64,000 nt of DNA, taken from NCBI RefSeq assembly GCF_003385895.1, contig NZ_QRDQ01000008.1, forward strand, positions 864,354-928,353, written 5' to 3'. The notes under the pieces were generated by a model, which made no database searches, was not told where the DNA came from, and was given only the letters and a program-made list of their open reading frames with translations. The position numbers and the translations under genes are program-made. This document shows positions 1-8,929 of the stretch, in pieces. This DNA is from Flavobacterium cutihirudinis. Its GTDB lineage: Bacteria > Bacteroidota > Bacteroidia > Flavobacteriales > Flavobacteriaceae. How positions within the stretch are numbered: position 1 is the stretch's first letter; every line of letters begins with the position of its first letter.

Positions 1-64
1 GATTTTGTGGACAACGAAAAAAAGAATTATTACTCTCAAATCTCATCTTGAACTGGCATTATAT

Positions 65-72
65 TATATTTG
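65..72 (+). promoter_or_regulatory. Putative -7 promoter element TATATTTG
   Basis: This matches the Bacteroidetes -7 consensus TAnnTTTG and lies 65 bp before the ATG at 137. A TTG at 48-50 is only 14 bp upstream, shorter than usual, so the -33 element is uncertain. Confidence 0.45.
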
Positions 73-136
73 TAAGTGAAATAAATCAACTCCAAAAAAC
101 GTTTACTTGAAAACTTCCCTTAAACCAAAATACGAT

Positions 137-841
137 ATGCGAATACTTTTTAGTTGTTTGTTTTTAGTTTCGTTTTTCAATGCATTTTCGCAGGAAGATG
201 TTAAAGCAGAAATAAAACCAGTGGTTAAAATCGATTCCTTGTATCGTGAAGATCAGTTTTATTTTTCTGTAACTTATAATATGTTTACAGATCTTCCGGA
301 TCATTTTAAACAAAATAAGTTTTCGCTTGGACTTTCTGGTGGTTTTGTTCGAGATATTCCACTTAATAAAAATAGAACTTATGCTATTGCTCCCGGAATT
401 GGGTTGAGTTACCAGAATTATTATCAAAATCTGAATGTTTCCCTAGATGGAGCCGGAAAGGTTGTTTATGGTGTAAATGATTATGGTGAATTTGTTTCAA
501 ATCGATACAAGCAATATTCTGTTGATGCTCCTATCGAATTTAGATGGCGTAACTCAACTTTTGAAAGTACTAAGTTTTGGAGGATATATTTGGGGGTAAA
601 ATTTAGTTATGTGTTTTCATGCAGCTCTATTCTGGATGATGGCGAAACCAAATACAGAGTAAATAATAACCCTGATATTAATAAATTTCAGTACGGTCCG
701 TATCTTTCAGCTGGTTATAATACCTGGAATATCTATATCTATTACGGTTTAAATCCGCTTTATAAATCTGCTACAACTTTGAGTGGAGAAAAAATTAATC
801 TAAAAACGCTAAATGCGGGATTGATTTTTTACATCTTATAA
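137..841 (+). CDS. Outer-membrane beta-barrel protein, PorT-like family
   Basis: A 234-residue secreted protein. A signal peptide (MRILFSCLFLVSFFNAFSQ) is followed by a short linker and alternating aromatic/polar strands with many Tyr and Gly, ending in a hydrophobic strand (LNAGLIFYIL) typical of outer-membrane barrels. This resembles the eight-stranded PorT-like barrel family of Bacteroidetes. A reading frame also runs back to a TTG at 107, but the ATG at 137 sits directly before the signal peptide and is preferred. It is convergent with the next gene, and the two ends overlap by 6 nt. The transported or bound partner cannot be deduced. Family assignment is moderate; that it is an outer-membrane protein is likely. 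Confidence 0.7.
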   Translation: MRILFSCLFLVSFFNAFSQEDVKAEIKPVVKIDSLYREDQFYFSVTYNMFTDLPDHFKQNKFSLGLSGGFVRDIPLNKNRTYAIAPGIGLSYQNYYQNLNVSLDGAGKVVYGVNDYGEFVSNRYKQYSVDAPIEFRWRNSTFESTKFWRIYLGVKFSYVFSCSSILDDGETKYRVNNNPDINKFQYGPYLSAGYNTWNIYIYYGLNPLYKSATTLSGEKINLKTLNAGLIFYIL

Positions 842-1441
842 CCATAAAAACAGAAACAAAAGTTGAGGTGCAACGCCAATTAATAATCCAAGAATTATTT
901 CTTTTGGGGTATGCGCCTGCATTTCCAATCTTGAAGAAGCAACAACACCGGTCAAAAAGATTAAAAGAGCTGGCCAATACGGATTTTGCATTTGCAGATG
1001 TATGTTCAAACCTATAACAAACATGGCGAAACCACTAATGGCAACCATATGCAAACTTGCTTTGATTTTAAATAAAGAACAAACCAAAGCTAAAATGGTA
1101 CTGAATAATGCTGCCAGAAAAAAGAAATGAAGTTCCGGATAACGGCCAATTATAATGCTTCTTTTTACCAATAAAATATAGAGAAAACATTGCAGAATCA
1201 GCGGGATTTTACGTTGTGAAGTTTCATGAACCATTACTGAAGTTACATGTCCAGTAGATTTTAGCAGCAAATAGAAAAGCGTAGGTACTAAAATCGTAAT
1301 AATCAGGATTTGAAATAAAACAAAGTATTTTTCCTGATTGGTAAAGGCGTCACCTTTGCAAAAAAGATAAAATAAAGTGGCGTACATCGAGATAAAAATC
1401 GGATGTAATATATAGGAGAATAATGGCAATATCTTTTTCAA
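836..1441 (-). CDS. Integral membrane protein, PAP2-phosphatase-like
   Basis: A 201-residue, almost entirely hydrophobic protein with about six membrane segments. Near the C-terminus the pattern SRLEMQAHTPKEIILG resembles the last conserved block of PAP2 phosphatases (SR, then H, then an acidic residue before a Gly-rich helix). The earlier PAP2 blocks are not clear, so catalytic activity is uncertain. No ATG precedes the natural MKK-like N-terminus; translation seems to begin at TTG at 1441, with the first internal ATG 18 codons later. The gene stands alone and converges on the barrel-protein gene. Confidence 0.55.
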   Translation of the reverse strand: MKKILPLFSYILHPIFISMYATLFYLFCKGDAFTNQEKYFVLFQILIITILVPTLFYLLLKSTGHVTSVMVHETSQRKIPLILQCFLYILLVKRSIIIGRYPELHFFFLAALFSTILALVCSLFKIKASLHMVAISGFAMFVIGLNIHLQMQNPYWPALLIFLTGVVASSRLEMQAHTPKEIILGLLIGVAPQLLFLFLWL

Positions 1442-1549
1442 AACGTGGTTATTTTATGGTCTAAAAACAAATATAATCAAATATAAATACGGATTGTCAA
1501 GCGGCCGTTTTTTTAAGAAAATAACAACTTTTTTCTACTATTAATGTTT

Positions 1550-1557
1550 TAAATTTG
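1550..1557 (+). promoter_or_regulatory. Putative -7 promoter element for murF-alr
   Basis: TAAATTTG fits TAnnTTTG and lies 18 bp before the ATG at 1576, implying a very short leader. No clear TTG is seen at the expected -33 distance. Confidence 0.4.
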
Positions 1558-1575
1558 ACAAAAAGAATTTCTAAA

Positions 1576-4047
1576 ATGAGCATAAATCTAAAAAGTCTTA
1601 TCCCGGTTCTGGAAGCCAAATGGGTAGGTTCAGACGCAGATATCTTTGTTGATCATATTTCAATTGACAGCCGTTCACTGCAAAACGGATCTAAAACTTT
1701 GTTTATTGCCCTGTCAGGCGTTAATAATGATGCTCACTTATATATAGAAGAACTTATTGAAAAAGGAGTTCAAAATTTTGCCGTTCAATACATTCCCGAA
1801 AATGTAAAAGACAAAGCCAATTTTTTGGTGGTAAAAAACACTTTAAATGCATTGCAGCAATTTGCCGCTTACTACAGGAATTTATTCGATTTTCCTGTCA
1901 TCGGTTTAACCGGAAGCAACGGCAAAACAATCGTAAAAGAATGGTTTAATTTCTTGTTAAGTCCCGATTATAATATTATCAGAAGTCCTAAAAGCTATAA
2001 TTCTCAGGTTGGAGTACCGCTTTCTGTAATTGCGATAAATGAAAAACACAATTTAGGGATTTTTGAAGCTGGAATTTCTACTGTAAATGAGATGGAAAAG
2101 CTTGAAAAAATCATCAAACCAAATATTGGTATTTTAACAAGTATTGGTTCTGCCCATGATGAAGGTTTTTTAAATTTGGTTCAAAAGATTGATGAAAAAC
2201 TACTTTTGTTTAAAGATTGTCCGATAATTATATATCAAAAAACAGAAGTTGTAGAATCATGTCTAACTCAGTTTGCAGCAGAATATATGATTCATCCCCG
2301 AAAACTTTTTTCGTGGAGTTTTACAGATAATTCTGCTGATGTTTTTATTCTGAAAAAAGAAACCAAAAACGAGTCAACATCCATTCAATATCAGTATAAA
2401 AATGAAATTTCCGATTTAGAAATTCCATTTAATGATTCCGCTTCAATAGAAAATGCTATTTCTTGTTTATTGGTTTTGCTTTATTTTAAATACGATTCCA
2501 AAACGATTCAAAACCGAATGAAAATGTTGTATCCGGTAAAAATGAGACTTGAAGTCAAAAACGGAATCAATAATTGCAGTATAATTGACGATAGTTACAG
2601 TTCCGATTTTCAGTCGCTTAAAATTGCTTTGGACTTTTTAGAAAGTCAGCAAAAAAAGAATGCGACAAAAACGGTTATTCTTTCAGATATTTTTCAAAGC
2701 GGGTTTTCAAATGAAGAATTATACTCTAAAGTTTCTCAGCTTATTTCAGATAATAAAATCAATCGGGTAATCGGCATCGGACCAATTATTTCGTCTTTTG
2801 CAGCGAAATTTTCGAATTGTATAACTTTTCAAAATACTGCCGATTTTATCAATGAAATAGAAAAGCTAAACTTTCATAATGAAACCATTTTGATAAAAGG
2901 CGCAAGATCTTTTCAGTTTGAAGAAATCGTTTCTTTACTTGAAGAAAAAACGCATGAAACGGTTCTGGAAATCAATCTGGATTCCATTAGTCATAACTTA
3001 AATTACTATAAATCAAAATTGGCCAATGATGTAAAAATCATGGTAATGGTAAAAGCTTTCGGTTACGGAAACGGAGGTTTGGAAATCGCAAAATTACTTG
3101 AACATCATAAAGTTGATTATTTAGGTGTGGCTTTCGCCGATGAAGGAATTTCGCTGAAAAATGGTGGAATCAAATTACCAATCATGGTTTTGAATCCGGA
3201 GTCGACAAGTTTTCCTTCGATCATTCAATACAAATTAGAACCTGAAATTTATAGTTTAAAAGGATTAAATGCCTTTTTGAAAATTGCCAGAGAAAAGAAT
3301 TTAAAAGATTTTCCCATTCACATAAAAATGGATACCGGAATGCATCGTTTAGGTTTTGAAGAAAATACAATCGATGAATTGATTGAAACTTTAAGAAACA
3401 ATTCGAGCGTTCGTGTTCAAAGTATTTTATCGCATTTGGCAACAAGTGACGATCCGAAACATTTCGGTTTTGTTGAAAAACAAATCGGTTTGTTCGAGAA
3501 ATTATCGTCAAAATTAATGACGGAATTAAATATAAATCCAATTCGTCATATTTTAAATACTTCCGGAATCAGCAATTTCCCGAATGCACAATATAATATG
3601 GTTCGTTTAGGAATTGGATTGTACGGCGTTTCCAATGATTCGTCAGAACAAAAATACCTCGAGAATGTTGGAACTTTAAAATCAATTATTTCTCAAGTAC
3701 GTACAATTCCAAGTGGTGACAGCGTAGGTTACGGACGTCGTTTTATGGCCGAAAAAGAAACAAAAATTGCAACAATTCCAATTGGTTACGCTGACGGAAT
3801 TGCACGTTTATGGGGAAATGGAGTTGGTTTTGTAACCATCAAAAATCAAAAAGCCAAAATCGTAGGAAGCGTCTGTATGGATATGTTAATGGTCGATGTA
3901 AGTCATATAGATTGCAAAGAAGGCGATTCGGTGATTATTTTCGGCGAAAGCCCAACGGTTATTGAAATGGCTGAAGCATTAAAAACAATTCCGTATGAAA
4001 TTATGACCAGCATTTCACAACGAGTGAAACGGGTGTTTTTCAGATAG
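1576..4047 (+). CDS. murF-alr: Bifunctional MurF ligase / alanine racemase
   Basis: An 823-residue fusion joining two consecutive steps of peptidoglycan precursor supply. The N-terminal half (about 1-460) is UDP-N-acetylmuramoyl-tripeptide:D-Ala-D-Ala ligase, with the ATP-binding motif GSNGKT at 113-118. The C-terminal half (about 468-823) is a fold-type III PLP alanine racemase: Lys493 in VKAFGYGNG is the expected PLP lysine and Tyr719 in GYGRRF the second catalytic base. The fusion is known in Bacteroidetes. In this copy the racemase generates D-Ala; a separate Ddl would make the dipeptide. An upstream in-frame TTG at 1555 overlaps the promoter element, so ATG 1576 (MSINLKSL) is chosen. Both active-site sets look intact. 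Confidence 0.93.
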   Translation: MSINLKSLIPVLEAKWVGSDADIFVDHISIDSRSLQNGSKTLFIALSGVNNDAHLYIEELIEKGVQNFAVQYIPENVKDKANFLVVKNTLNALQQFAAYYRNLFDFPVIGLTGSNGKTIVKEWFNFLLSPDYNIIRSPKSYNSQVGVPLSVIAINEKHNLGIFEAGISTVNEMEKLEKIIKPNIGILTSIGSAHDEGFLNLVQKIDEKLLLFKDCPIIIYQKTEVVESCLTQFAAEYMIHPRKLFSWSFTDNSADVFILKKETKNESTSIQYQYKNEISDLEIPFNDSASIENAISCLLVLLYFKYDSKTIQNRMKMLYPVKMRLEVKNGINNCSIIDDSYSSDFQSLKIALDFLESQQKKNATKTVILSDIFQSGFSNEELYSKVSQLISDNKINRVIGIGPIISSFAAKFSNCITFQNTADFINEIEKLNFHNETILIKGARSFQFEEIVSLLEEKTHETVLEINLDSISHNLNYYKSKLANDVKIMVMVKAFGYGNGGLEIAKLLEHHKVDYLGVAFADEGISLKNGGIKLPIMVLNPESTSFPSIIQYKLEPEIYSLKGLNAFLKIAREKNLKDFPIHIKMDTGMHRLGFEENTIDELIETLRNNSSVRVQSILSHLATSDDPKHFGFVEKQIGLFEKLSSKLMTELNINPIRHILNTSGISNFPNAQYNMVRLGIGLYGVSNDSSEQKYLENVGTLKSIISQVRTIPSGDSVGYGRRFMAEKETKIATIPIGYADGIARLWGNGVGFVTIKNQKAKIVGSVCMDMLMVDVSHIDCKEGDSVIIFGESPTVIEMAEALKTIPYEIMTSISQRVKRVFFR

Positions 4048-4246
4048 AATTTTTAAACCATATAAGTTATATAAGTTCATTTTAGTTGAACTGCTTTTCT
4101 TTTTTTACTTAATTATATCATTTCGACAGCATCAAGCTTATGTTTCTTACATGACTTATATGGTGCAAAAGAGAAAAGAATGTGGTTTTTTCAAGAAAAT
4201 TGCGTATTTTCGATACTCACTAATTATAAATGTAAATAGATACGAT

Positions 4247-4621
4247 ATGGGATTTTTTTCAGAATTTAAACAATTTGCAATGAAAGGCAACGTAGTCGAT
4301 TTGGCTGTCGGTGTTATCATTGGTGCTGCTTTTGGTAAAATTGTCAGTTCATTTATCGAGAATGTTATTACGCCATTATTATTAAAACCAGCTTTAGATG
4401 CTGCTCATTTGTCGACGATCGAAGAATTAACAGCTTTTGGAGGTGTTAAGTATGGATTGTTTTTATCCGCTGTAATTAACTTTATAATTGTTGCTTTTGT
4501 TTTATTCTTGATTATTAAAGGAATAAACAAACTTAAAAAAGAAGAAGCTCCGGCTCCACCTGCGGGACCAACTCAGGAAGAATTGCTTACACAAATTAGA
4601 GATTTATTAAAAAATAAATAA
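4247..4621 (+). CDS. mscL: Large-conductance mechanosensitive channel MscL
   Basis: A 124-residue inner-membrane channel that opens under hypo-osmotic stretch. The N-terminal amphipathic helix (MGFFSEFKQFAMKGN) leads into TM1 with the gate sequence VVDLAVGVIIGAAFGKIV. A periplasmic loop, TM2 (about 67-90) and a charged C-terminal helix with EEAPAPPAG follow. The frame stays open upstream to 4151, but family members begin at MGFF, so ATG 4247 is used. A strong hairpin terminator follows 33 bp after the stop. Confidence 0.93.
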   Translation: MGFFSEFKQFAMKGNVVDLAVGVIIGAAFGKIVSSFIENVITPLLLKPALDAAHLSTIEELTAFGGVKYGLFLSAVINFIIVAFVLFLIIKGINKLKKEEAPAPPAGPTQEELLTQIRDLLKNK

Positions 4622-4653
4622 GATATAATACCGCTACACTAAGTCTAACTTAA

Positions 4654-4680
4654 CCGCCTTCTAAAGAGGCGGTTTTTTTA
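4654..4680 (+). terminator. Rho-independent terminator after mscL
   Basis: Stem CCGCCT / AGGCGG (4654-4659 with 4667-4672) followed by a run of seven T. Confidence 0.8.
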
Positions 4681-4725
4681 CAAAATGTTTATTTTGTAAC
4701 ATTTTGTTATTTTTTGTGAATCGCC

Positions 4726-4755
4726 TTGTCAAGACTTTTATTATACTTATTTTTG
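4726..4755 (+). promoter_or_regulatory. Bacteroidetes-type promoter of asd
   Basis: TTG at 4726-4728 and TATTTTTG at 4748-4755 are separated by 19 bp, matching the Flavobacterium -33/-7 arrangement. The asd ATG is 42 bp downstream. Confidence 0.7.
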
Positions 4756-4796
4756 CAGAACAAATTTGATTATAGAATTATTAAAAAATATAAATA

Positions 4797-5786
4797 ATGA
4801 GAATTGCAGTTGTAGGTGCTACCGGAATGGTTGGCGAAATAATGCTTAAAGTTTTAGCAGAAAGAAATTTTCCTGTTACAGAATTAATTCCTGTTGCATC
4901 TGAAAGATCAGTAGGAAAAGAAATCGAATATAAAGGAACAAAATATAAAGTTGTTGGAATGCAAACTGCCGTAGATATGAAAGCTGATATTGCTGTTTTC
5001 TCTGCTGGTGGAGATACTTCATTAGAATGGGCTCCAAAATTTGCTGCTGCCGGAACAACAGTTATCGACAACTCATCAGCATGGAGAATGGATCCAACTA
5101 AGAAATTGGTTGTTCCTGAAATCAATGCATCTGTTTTAACTAAAGAAGATAAAATTATTGCAAACCCAAACTGTTCTACTATTCAGATGGTATTAGCTTT
5201 GGCTCCTTTGCATAGAAAATATAATATTCAGAGAATTATTGTTTCTACTTACCAATCTATCACTGGAACTGGTGTAAAAGCGGTAAAACAATTAGAAAAT
5301 GAGTATGCAGGAATTCAGGGTGATATGGCTTACAAATATCCAATTCACAGAAATGCTATTCCACATTGCGACAGTTTCGAAGAAAACGGATACACTAAAG
5401 AAGAAATGAAGTTAGTTCGCGAAACTCAAAAAATTCTTGGTGATAACACTATCAGAGTAACTGCTACTGCAGTTCGTGTTCCAGTTGTTGGAGGACACAG
5501 CGAAGCAGTAAATGTTGAGTTTACAAATGATTTTGATGTAAATGAAGTTCGTGAAATTTTACACCATACAGATGGAGTAGTGGTTCAGGATAATTTAGAT
5601 ACATTCACTTACCCAATGCCATTATACGCTGAAGGTAAAAATGATGTTTTTGTTGGAAGAATTCGTCGTGATGAAAGCCAGCCAAACACATTAAACATGT
5701 GGATCGTTGCTGATAACTTAAGAAAAGGTGCTGCAACAAACACGATTCAAATTGCTGAATATTTAATTCAGGCAGGTTTGGTATAA
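4797..5786 (+). CDS. asd: Aspartate-semialdehyde dehydrogenase
   Basis: A 329-residue NADP-dependent enzyme that reduces aspartyl phosphate to aspartate semialdehyde, the branch point to lysine/diaminopimelate, threonine and methionine. The N-terminal Rossmann motif GATGMVG is at 7-13. The catalytic cysteine is Cys126 in NPNCSTIQM. STYQSITGTG and the later HRNAIPHCDSF region are typical of the family, and length is normal. It has its own promoter and a strong terminator, so it appears monocistronic. Confidence 0.95.
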   Translation: MRIAVVGATGMVGEIMLKVLAERNFPVTELIPVASERSVGKEIEYKGTKYKVVGMQTAVDMKADIAVFSAGGDTSLEWAPKFAAAGTTVIDNSSAWRMDPTKKLVVPEINASVLTKEDKIIANPNCSTIQMVLALAPLHRKYNIQRIIVSTYQSITGTGVKAVKQLENEYAGIQGDMAYKYPIHRNAIPHCDSFEENGYTKEEMKLVRETQKILGDNTIRVTATAVRVPVVGGHSEAVNVEFTNDFDVNEVREILHHTDGVVVQDNLDTFTYPMPLYAEGKNDVFVGRIRRDESQPNTLNMWIVADNLRKGAATNTIQIAEYLIQAGLV

Positions 5787-5820
5787 AACTGAAAGATTAA
5801 AGAAAATTGTTATAAAGAAG

Positions 5821-5856
5821 AAGCCGTAATTGCAAATTGTAATTACGGCTTTTTTG
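5821..5856 (+). terminator. Rho-independent terminator after asd
   Basis: Perfect 10-bp stem AGCCGTAATT / AATTACGGCT (5822-5831 with 5841-5850) followed by six T. Confidence 0.85.
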
Positions 5857-5899
5857 ATTTTTCTGTGCACACTCCGACGGGTTTTTAAACTTCAAAGTT

Positions 5900-6032
5900 T
5901 TGTCATTTCGACTGAAAGGAGAAATCACACAAGAAGCTCCGCAATCAAAATCTTCAATCTTTGTCGAGTTACGTGTGTGATTTGCTTCGCCTATTCGCTA
6001 TCGCTCGGGTCTCCTTTCAGTCGAGATGACAA
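5900..6032. repeat. Long-hairpin intergenic repeat (family B) with nested 27-nt insert
   Basis: Arms 5900-5930 and 5975-5983 plus 6011-6032 pair over 31 bp with one mismatch once a 27-nt segment at 5984-6010 is removed. The arms begin with the family signature GTCATTTCGAC. Together with the two flanking terminators it fills the 328-bp gap between asd and the ferredoxin gene. No protein is supported here. Confidence 0.75.
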
Positions 6033-6080
6033 GATCGCGTTTAAGCTTTTAAGACATGTAACAATTTAATGGATAATAAA

Positions 6081-6110
6081 AAAGGCGAGAATTAAATTCT
6101 CGCCTTTTTT
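6081..6110. terminator. Bidirectional terminator between asd and ferredoxin genes
   Basis: Perfect 12-bp stem AAAGGCGAGAAT / ATTCTCGCCTTT (6081-6092 with 6096-6107), flanked by A and T runs. It can terminate both the rightward asd side and the leftward ferredoxin gene. Confidence 0.85.
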
Positions 6111-6114
6111 ATTA

Positions 6115-6432
6115 TTAATATTCCGGAGCCAGTTCTAGTTCCAGTCCTTCTAATTCTACTGTAATTGGTATCTGACAGCCTAAACGACTATTAGATTTAA
6201 CATAAAATGCTTCCGAAAGCATGGCTTCTTCTTCATCTCCCATTTCTGGTAATGCAACATCATTAAGAACATAACATTGGCAGGAAGCACACATTGCCAT
6301 TCCTCCACATGTTCCTTCAACAGGAAGTTCATATGCTTTGCATAATTCCATTACATTCATTGCCATATCAGTGGGAGCTTGCAATTCGTGTATAACTCCT
6401 TCTCGATCTTTAATCTTTATTAATACATCCAT
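6115..6432 (-). CDS. 2Fe-2S ferredoxin
   Basis: A 105-residue adrenodoxin-type ferredoxin for cytoplasmic electron transfer. The cluster ligands are visible as Cys42, Cys48 and Cys51 in TCGGMAMCASC and Cys86 in RLGCQIPI, the C-x5-C-x2-C...C pattern of the Isc/adrenodoxin class. Length is normal. It lies near the NifU-like and Mrp genes on the same strand but is separated from them by a secreted-protein gene, so a shared operon is not shown. The redox partner cannot be deduced. Confidence 0.9.
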   Translation of the reverse strand: MDVLIKIKDREGVIHELQAPTDMAMNVMELCKAYELPVEGTCGGMAMCASCQCYVLNDVALPEMGDEEEAMLSEAFYVKSNSRLGCQIPITVELEGLELELAPEY

Positions 6433-6492
6433 TTTTAAATTGTGGAATTTTATTGTCAGGATTTTCTAAACGTGAAAAAATCCTTTACGTAA

Positions 6493-6972
6493 TTAACTTG
6501 TTGGTTTAGTACTAAAAGCGTACTCCTTTCTGCTATTATCTTTTAAATGCATTTTTACACCAAGTATACTGTCTCCTTTTTCAAGAATTGTAACAATCGC
6601 AATTACAGAATAGTAATCTCTATCAGACTGAAAGATCAATGTTCCTTCGTAAGTTGAATTTAAGACACCTTGTTTGTCTGTTGTTGCAGAAACTTTTCTT
6701 GGATGCGAAAATTCAGCTGAACTGTAAGTTGCTTTGTTTGCAAATTTTCCTTTTCCTTCAACAAAATCATAAAGAAAATCATAATTTCCAACTCTCAAAG
6801 TTCCTGGTTCATCATTAGGATTAATTGAGAAAACAATACGGCCGGCATAAGAGAAATCACTCCATTCTTCAGCTTCATTTACCCAGGCTTTATCAACAAT
6901 AACGGTTTTGTTTTGAGCATAATTTGCAGTTGCAAAAAACAACAATAATAACAAAGAGTAAAATTTCTTCAT
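6493..6972 (-). CDS. Secreted protein of unknown function
   Basis: A 159-residue protein with a clear signal peptide (MKKFYSLLLLLFFATANYAQ). The mature part is rich in beta-strand patterns, charged residues and aromatic residues, with no cysteine and no motif I recognise. It may be a small beta-sandwich periplasmic or surface protein. It has its own -7 promoter-like element upstream (6998-7005) and appears monocistronic. Confidence 0.7.
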   Translation of the reverse strand: MKKFYSLLLLLFFATANYAQNKTVIVDKAWVNEAEEWSDFSYAGRIVFSINPNDEPGTLRVGNYDFLYDFVEGKGKFANKATYSSAEFSHPRKVSATTDKQGVLNSTYEGTLIFQSDRDYYSVIAIVTILEKGDSILGVKMHLKDNSRKEYAFSTKPTS

Positions 6973-6997
6973 AGTTTTAAGATTTAGGGTTATGATA

Positions 6998-7005
6998 CAA
7001 ATTTA
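6998..7005 (-). promoter_or_regulatory. Putative -7 element for the 6972 gene
   Basis: On the minus strand TAAATTTG fits TAnnTTTG, 25 bp before the start codon. The nearest TTG is about 25 bp further upstream, slightly beyond the usual spacing. Confidence 0.4.
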
Positions 7006-7186
7006 ATTAAATATGTAATAATTCGTTAACCAAATATCTTAAAACTTTATATTGTTTTTTGTTAAATTCGCAAAATCATTCAATATTTTGATTGTTTTTA
7101 TTAAAAATTAAAGAAGAAACAATCAAAAGAAATATTATTCTTGTTAATAATTCAGAGCGATGTGTGCGTGAAAAACAGCAATATCT

Positions 7187-7426
7187 TTACATTATATTAA
7201 CCACAGTTTCAATTTGTGGTGCATATTTTTTGATTGTTGTTTCGACTCCGGCTTTTAAAGTCATCTGATTTACGCTGCAGCTAATGCATGCTCCTTCAAG
7301 ACGAACTTTAACGTGCTTGTCTTCATCTATAGAAATAAGCGTAATATCTCCGCCATCGGACTTTAAAAATGGCCTTATTTCATCTAAAGCCAATAAAACG
7401 TTATTTGTTAATTCTTCTGTTGTCAT
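7187..7426 (-). CDS. NifU-like C-terminal domain Fe-S scaffold protein
   Basis: A 79-residue stand-alone NifU C-terminal (Nfu) domain. The CxxC cluster-binding motif is Cys47/Cys50 in GACISCSVNQMTL, preceded by the characteristic LKSDGGDI segment. Such proteins bind a 4Fe-4S cluster at a dimer interface and pass it to apoproteins. The frame extends nine codons upstream, but ATG 7426 (MTTEEL) matches the family's start. It follows mrp on the same strand after about 100 bp of AT-rich DNA, consistent with a small Fe-S biogenesis unit. Confidence 0.9.
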   Translation of the reverse strand: MTTEELTNNVLLALDEIRPFLKSDGGDITLISIDEDKHVKVRLEGACISCSVNQMTLKAGVETTIKKYAPQIETVVNIM

Positions 7427-7525
7427 AATTTTATCAATTAGAAAATGTGTCAATTAGAAAATTAGATAATTTGCATACAGCATAATAATTATCTAATTAT
7501 CTAATTATCTCAATTGTCTTATTTA

Positions 7526-8659
7526 TTAGTTCTTTTTCGCAGCTGAACAACCTGCCATGGTTGTTATTTTTATGGCTTCTGTTGCTGGTAAGCTTTCATT
7601 TCTGTTTACTGTTTCCTGTACAACATTTCTCGTAATGGCTTCAAAAACAGTTTCAATTACTGAAGCAGTTTGTAAAGCTGCAGGGCGACCAAAGTCTCCT
7701 GCCTCGCGAATAGATTGTACAATAGGAACTTCTCCTAAAAACGGAACGCCTAAATCTTCAGCAAGGTTTTTAGCTCCTTCTTGTCCAAAGATATAATATT
7801 TATTGTCAGGTAATTCTTCTGGAGTAAAGTACGCCATATTTTCAATAATTCCCAAAACAGGAACATTGATCGTGTCTTGCATAAACATAGCAACTCCTTT
7901 TTTAGCATCAGCAAGTGCTACGGCTTGCGGAGTACTTACAACAACTGCACCGGTAATTGGCAATGATTGCATGATAGAAAGGTGGATATCACCAGTTCCT
8001 GGAGGTAAATCGATAAGCATAAAATCCAATTCGCCCCAGTCTGCATCAAAAATCATTTGATTTAATGCTTTTGCAGCCATAGGTCCTCTCCAGATTACGG
8101 CCTGACTTGGTGCTGTAAAAAATCCGATTGAAAGAATTTTAATTTCATAACTTTCAATTGGTTTCATTTTTGATTTTCCGTCAACAGTTGTCGAAACCGG
8201 TTTTTCGTTTTCAACATCAAACATAATTGGCATAGAAGGGCCATAGATATCAGCATCTAAAACACCAACTTTAAAACCCATTTTTGCTAATGTAACGGCA
8301 AGATTTGCTGTTACTGTAGATTTTCCAACTCCTCCTTTTCCAGAAGCAACGGCAATAATATTTTTGATTCCAGGAATTGCTTTTCCTTTTATTTCATTAG
8401 GATTTTCCTTAGCTTCAACTTTAATGTTTACTTTAACTTTAGCTTCTGGAGATATCAAATCATGAATTGTTTTTTTGATATCGTCTTCAGCTCTTTTTTT
8501 GATGTGCATTGCAGGTGTGTGTAATACTAAATCTACTACAACTTCATCACCAAATGTAATCACGTTGCTAACAGCACCGCTTTCCACCATATTTTTTCCT
8601 TCTCCTGCTATGGTGATAGTCTCCAGAGCTTTAAGAATTTCTTTTCTATCTAATTTCAT
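7526..8659 (-). CDS. mrp: Mrp/ApbC Fe-S cluster carrier ATPase
   Basis: A 377-residue P-loop protein of the Mrp/NBP35 family. The N-terminal MIP18/DUF59-type domain covers about residues 1-90. The deviant Walker A GKGGVGKST is at 107-115, and MLIDLPPGTGDI follows in the ATPase core. The CxxC that binds the bridging cluster in E. coli ApbC is absent; the equivalent stretch reads ENMAYFTPEELPDNKYY. A single cysteine (Cys371) sits near the C-terminus. From memory this variant is usual in Bacteroidetes; I could not check it. Together with the downstream Nfu-like gene it points to Fe-S cluster delivery. Confidence 0.92.
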   Translation of the reverse strand: MKLDRKEILKALETITIAGEGKNMVESGAVSNVITFGDEVVVDLVLHTPAMHIKKRAEDDIKKTIHDLISPEAKVKVNIKVEAKENPNEIKGKAIPGIKNIIAVASGKGGVGKSTVTANLAVTLAKMGFKVGVLDADIYGPSMPIMFDVENEKPVSTTVDGKSKMKPIESYEIKILSIGFFTAPSQAVIWRGPMAAKALNQMIFDADWGELDFMLIDLPPGTGDIHLSIMQSLPITGAVVVSTPQAVALADAKKGVAMFMQDTINVPVLGIIENMAYFTPEELPDNKYYIFGQEGAKNLAEDLGVPFLGEVPIVQSIREAGDFGRPAALQTASVIETVFEAITRNVVQETVNRNESLPATEAIKITTMAGCSAAKKN

Positions 8660-8730
8660 TTTTACTGTAAGGTTTTCTATTGATGAAATTCATTTAAGAA
8701 ACTATGTTAATTTAAACTCATTTCAGACTG

Positions 8731-8738
8731 CAAAGATA
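8731..8738 (-). promoter_or_regulatory. Putative -7 promoter element of mrp
   Basis: Minus-strand TATCTTTG fits TAnnTTTG, 71 bp before the mrp start. No TTG is visible at the right distance. Confidence 0.4.
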
Positions 8739-8865
8739 ACAGTTTAAGTTCGGATTCTTGCCCTTTTTAAATCGTATTTATTGATATTGAAATTATTCAA
8801 AATGATACTATTTTAATTTAGAGAACAGAAAACGGAAAGAAATTACGCAAAGAGGATTCTTTATT

Positions 8866-8911
8866 CTGAAAAAACAAACCCGCCAAAAGTTCTAATTTTG
8901 GCGGGTTTGTA
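8866..8911 (-). terminator. Terminator of the ABC efflux operon
   Basis: Perfect 15-bp stem (8874-8888 with 8896-8910; core CCCGCCAAAA / TTTTGGCGGG), followed on the minus strand by a T run. It lies just after the permease stop. The rest of 8660-8929 holds only the mrp promoter region. Confidence 0.85.
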
Positions 8912-8929
8912 AAAAAAATGGTCTACAAG

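Noticed and set aside
4151..4246. N-terminal extension of mscL
   Set aside because: The 32 extra codons have no channel-like character, and all MscL proteins start at the MGFF-type helix.
5830..6069. Open frame of 79 codons on the plus strand
   Set aside because: It lies wholly in the asd terminator and a hairpin repeat; residue composition is not protein-like.
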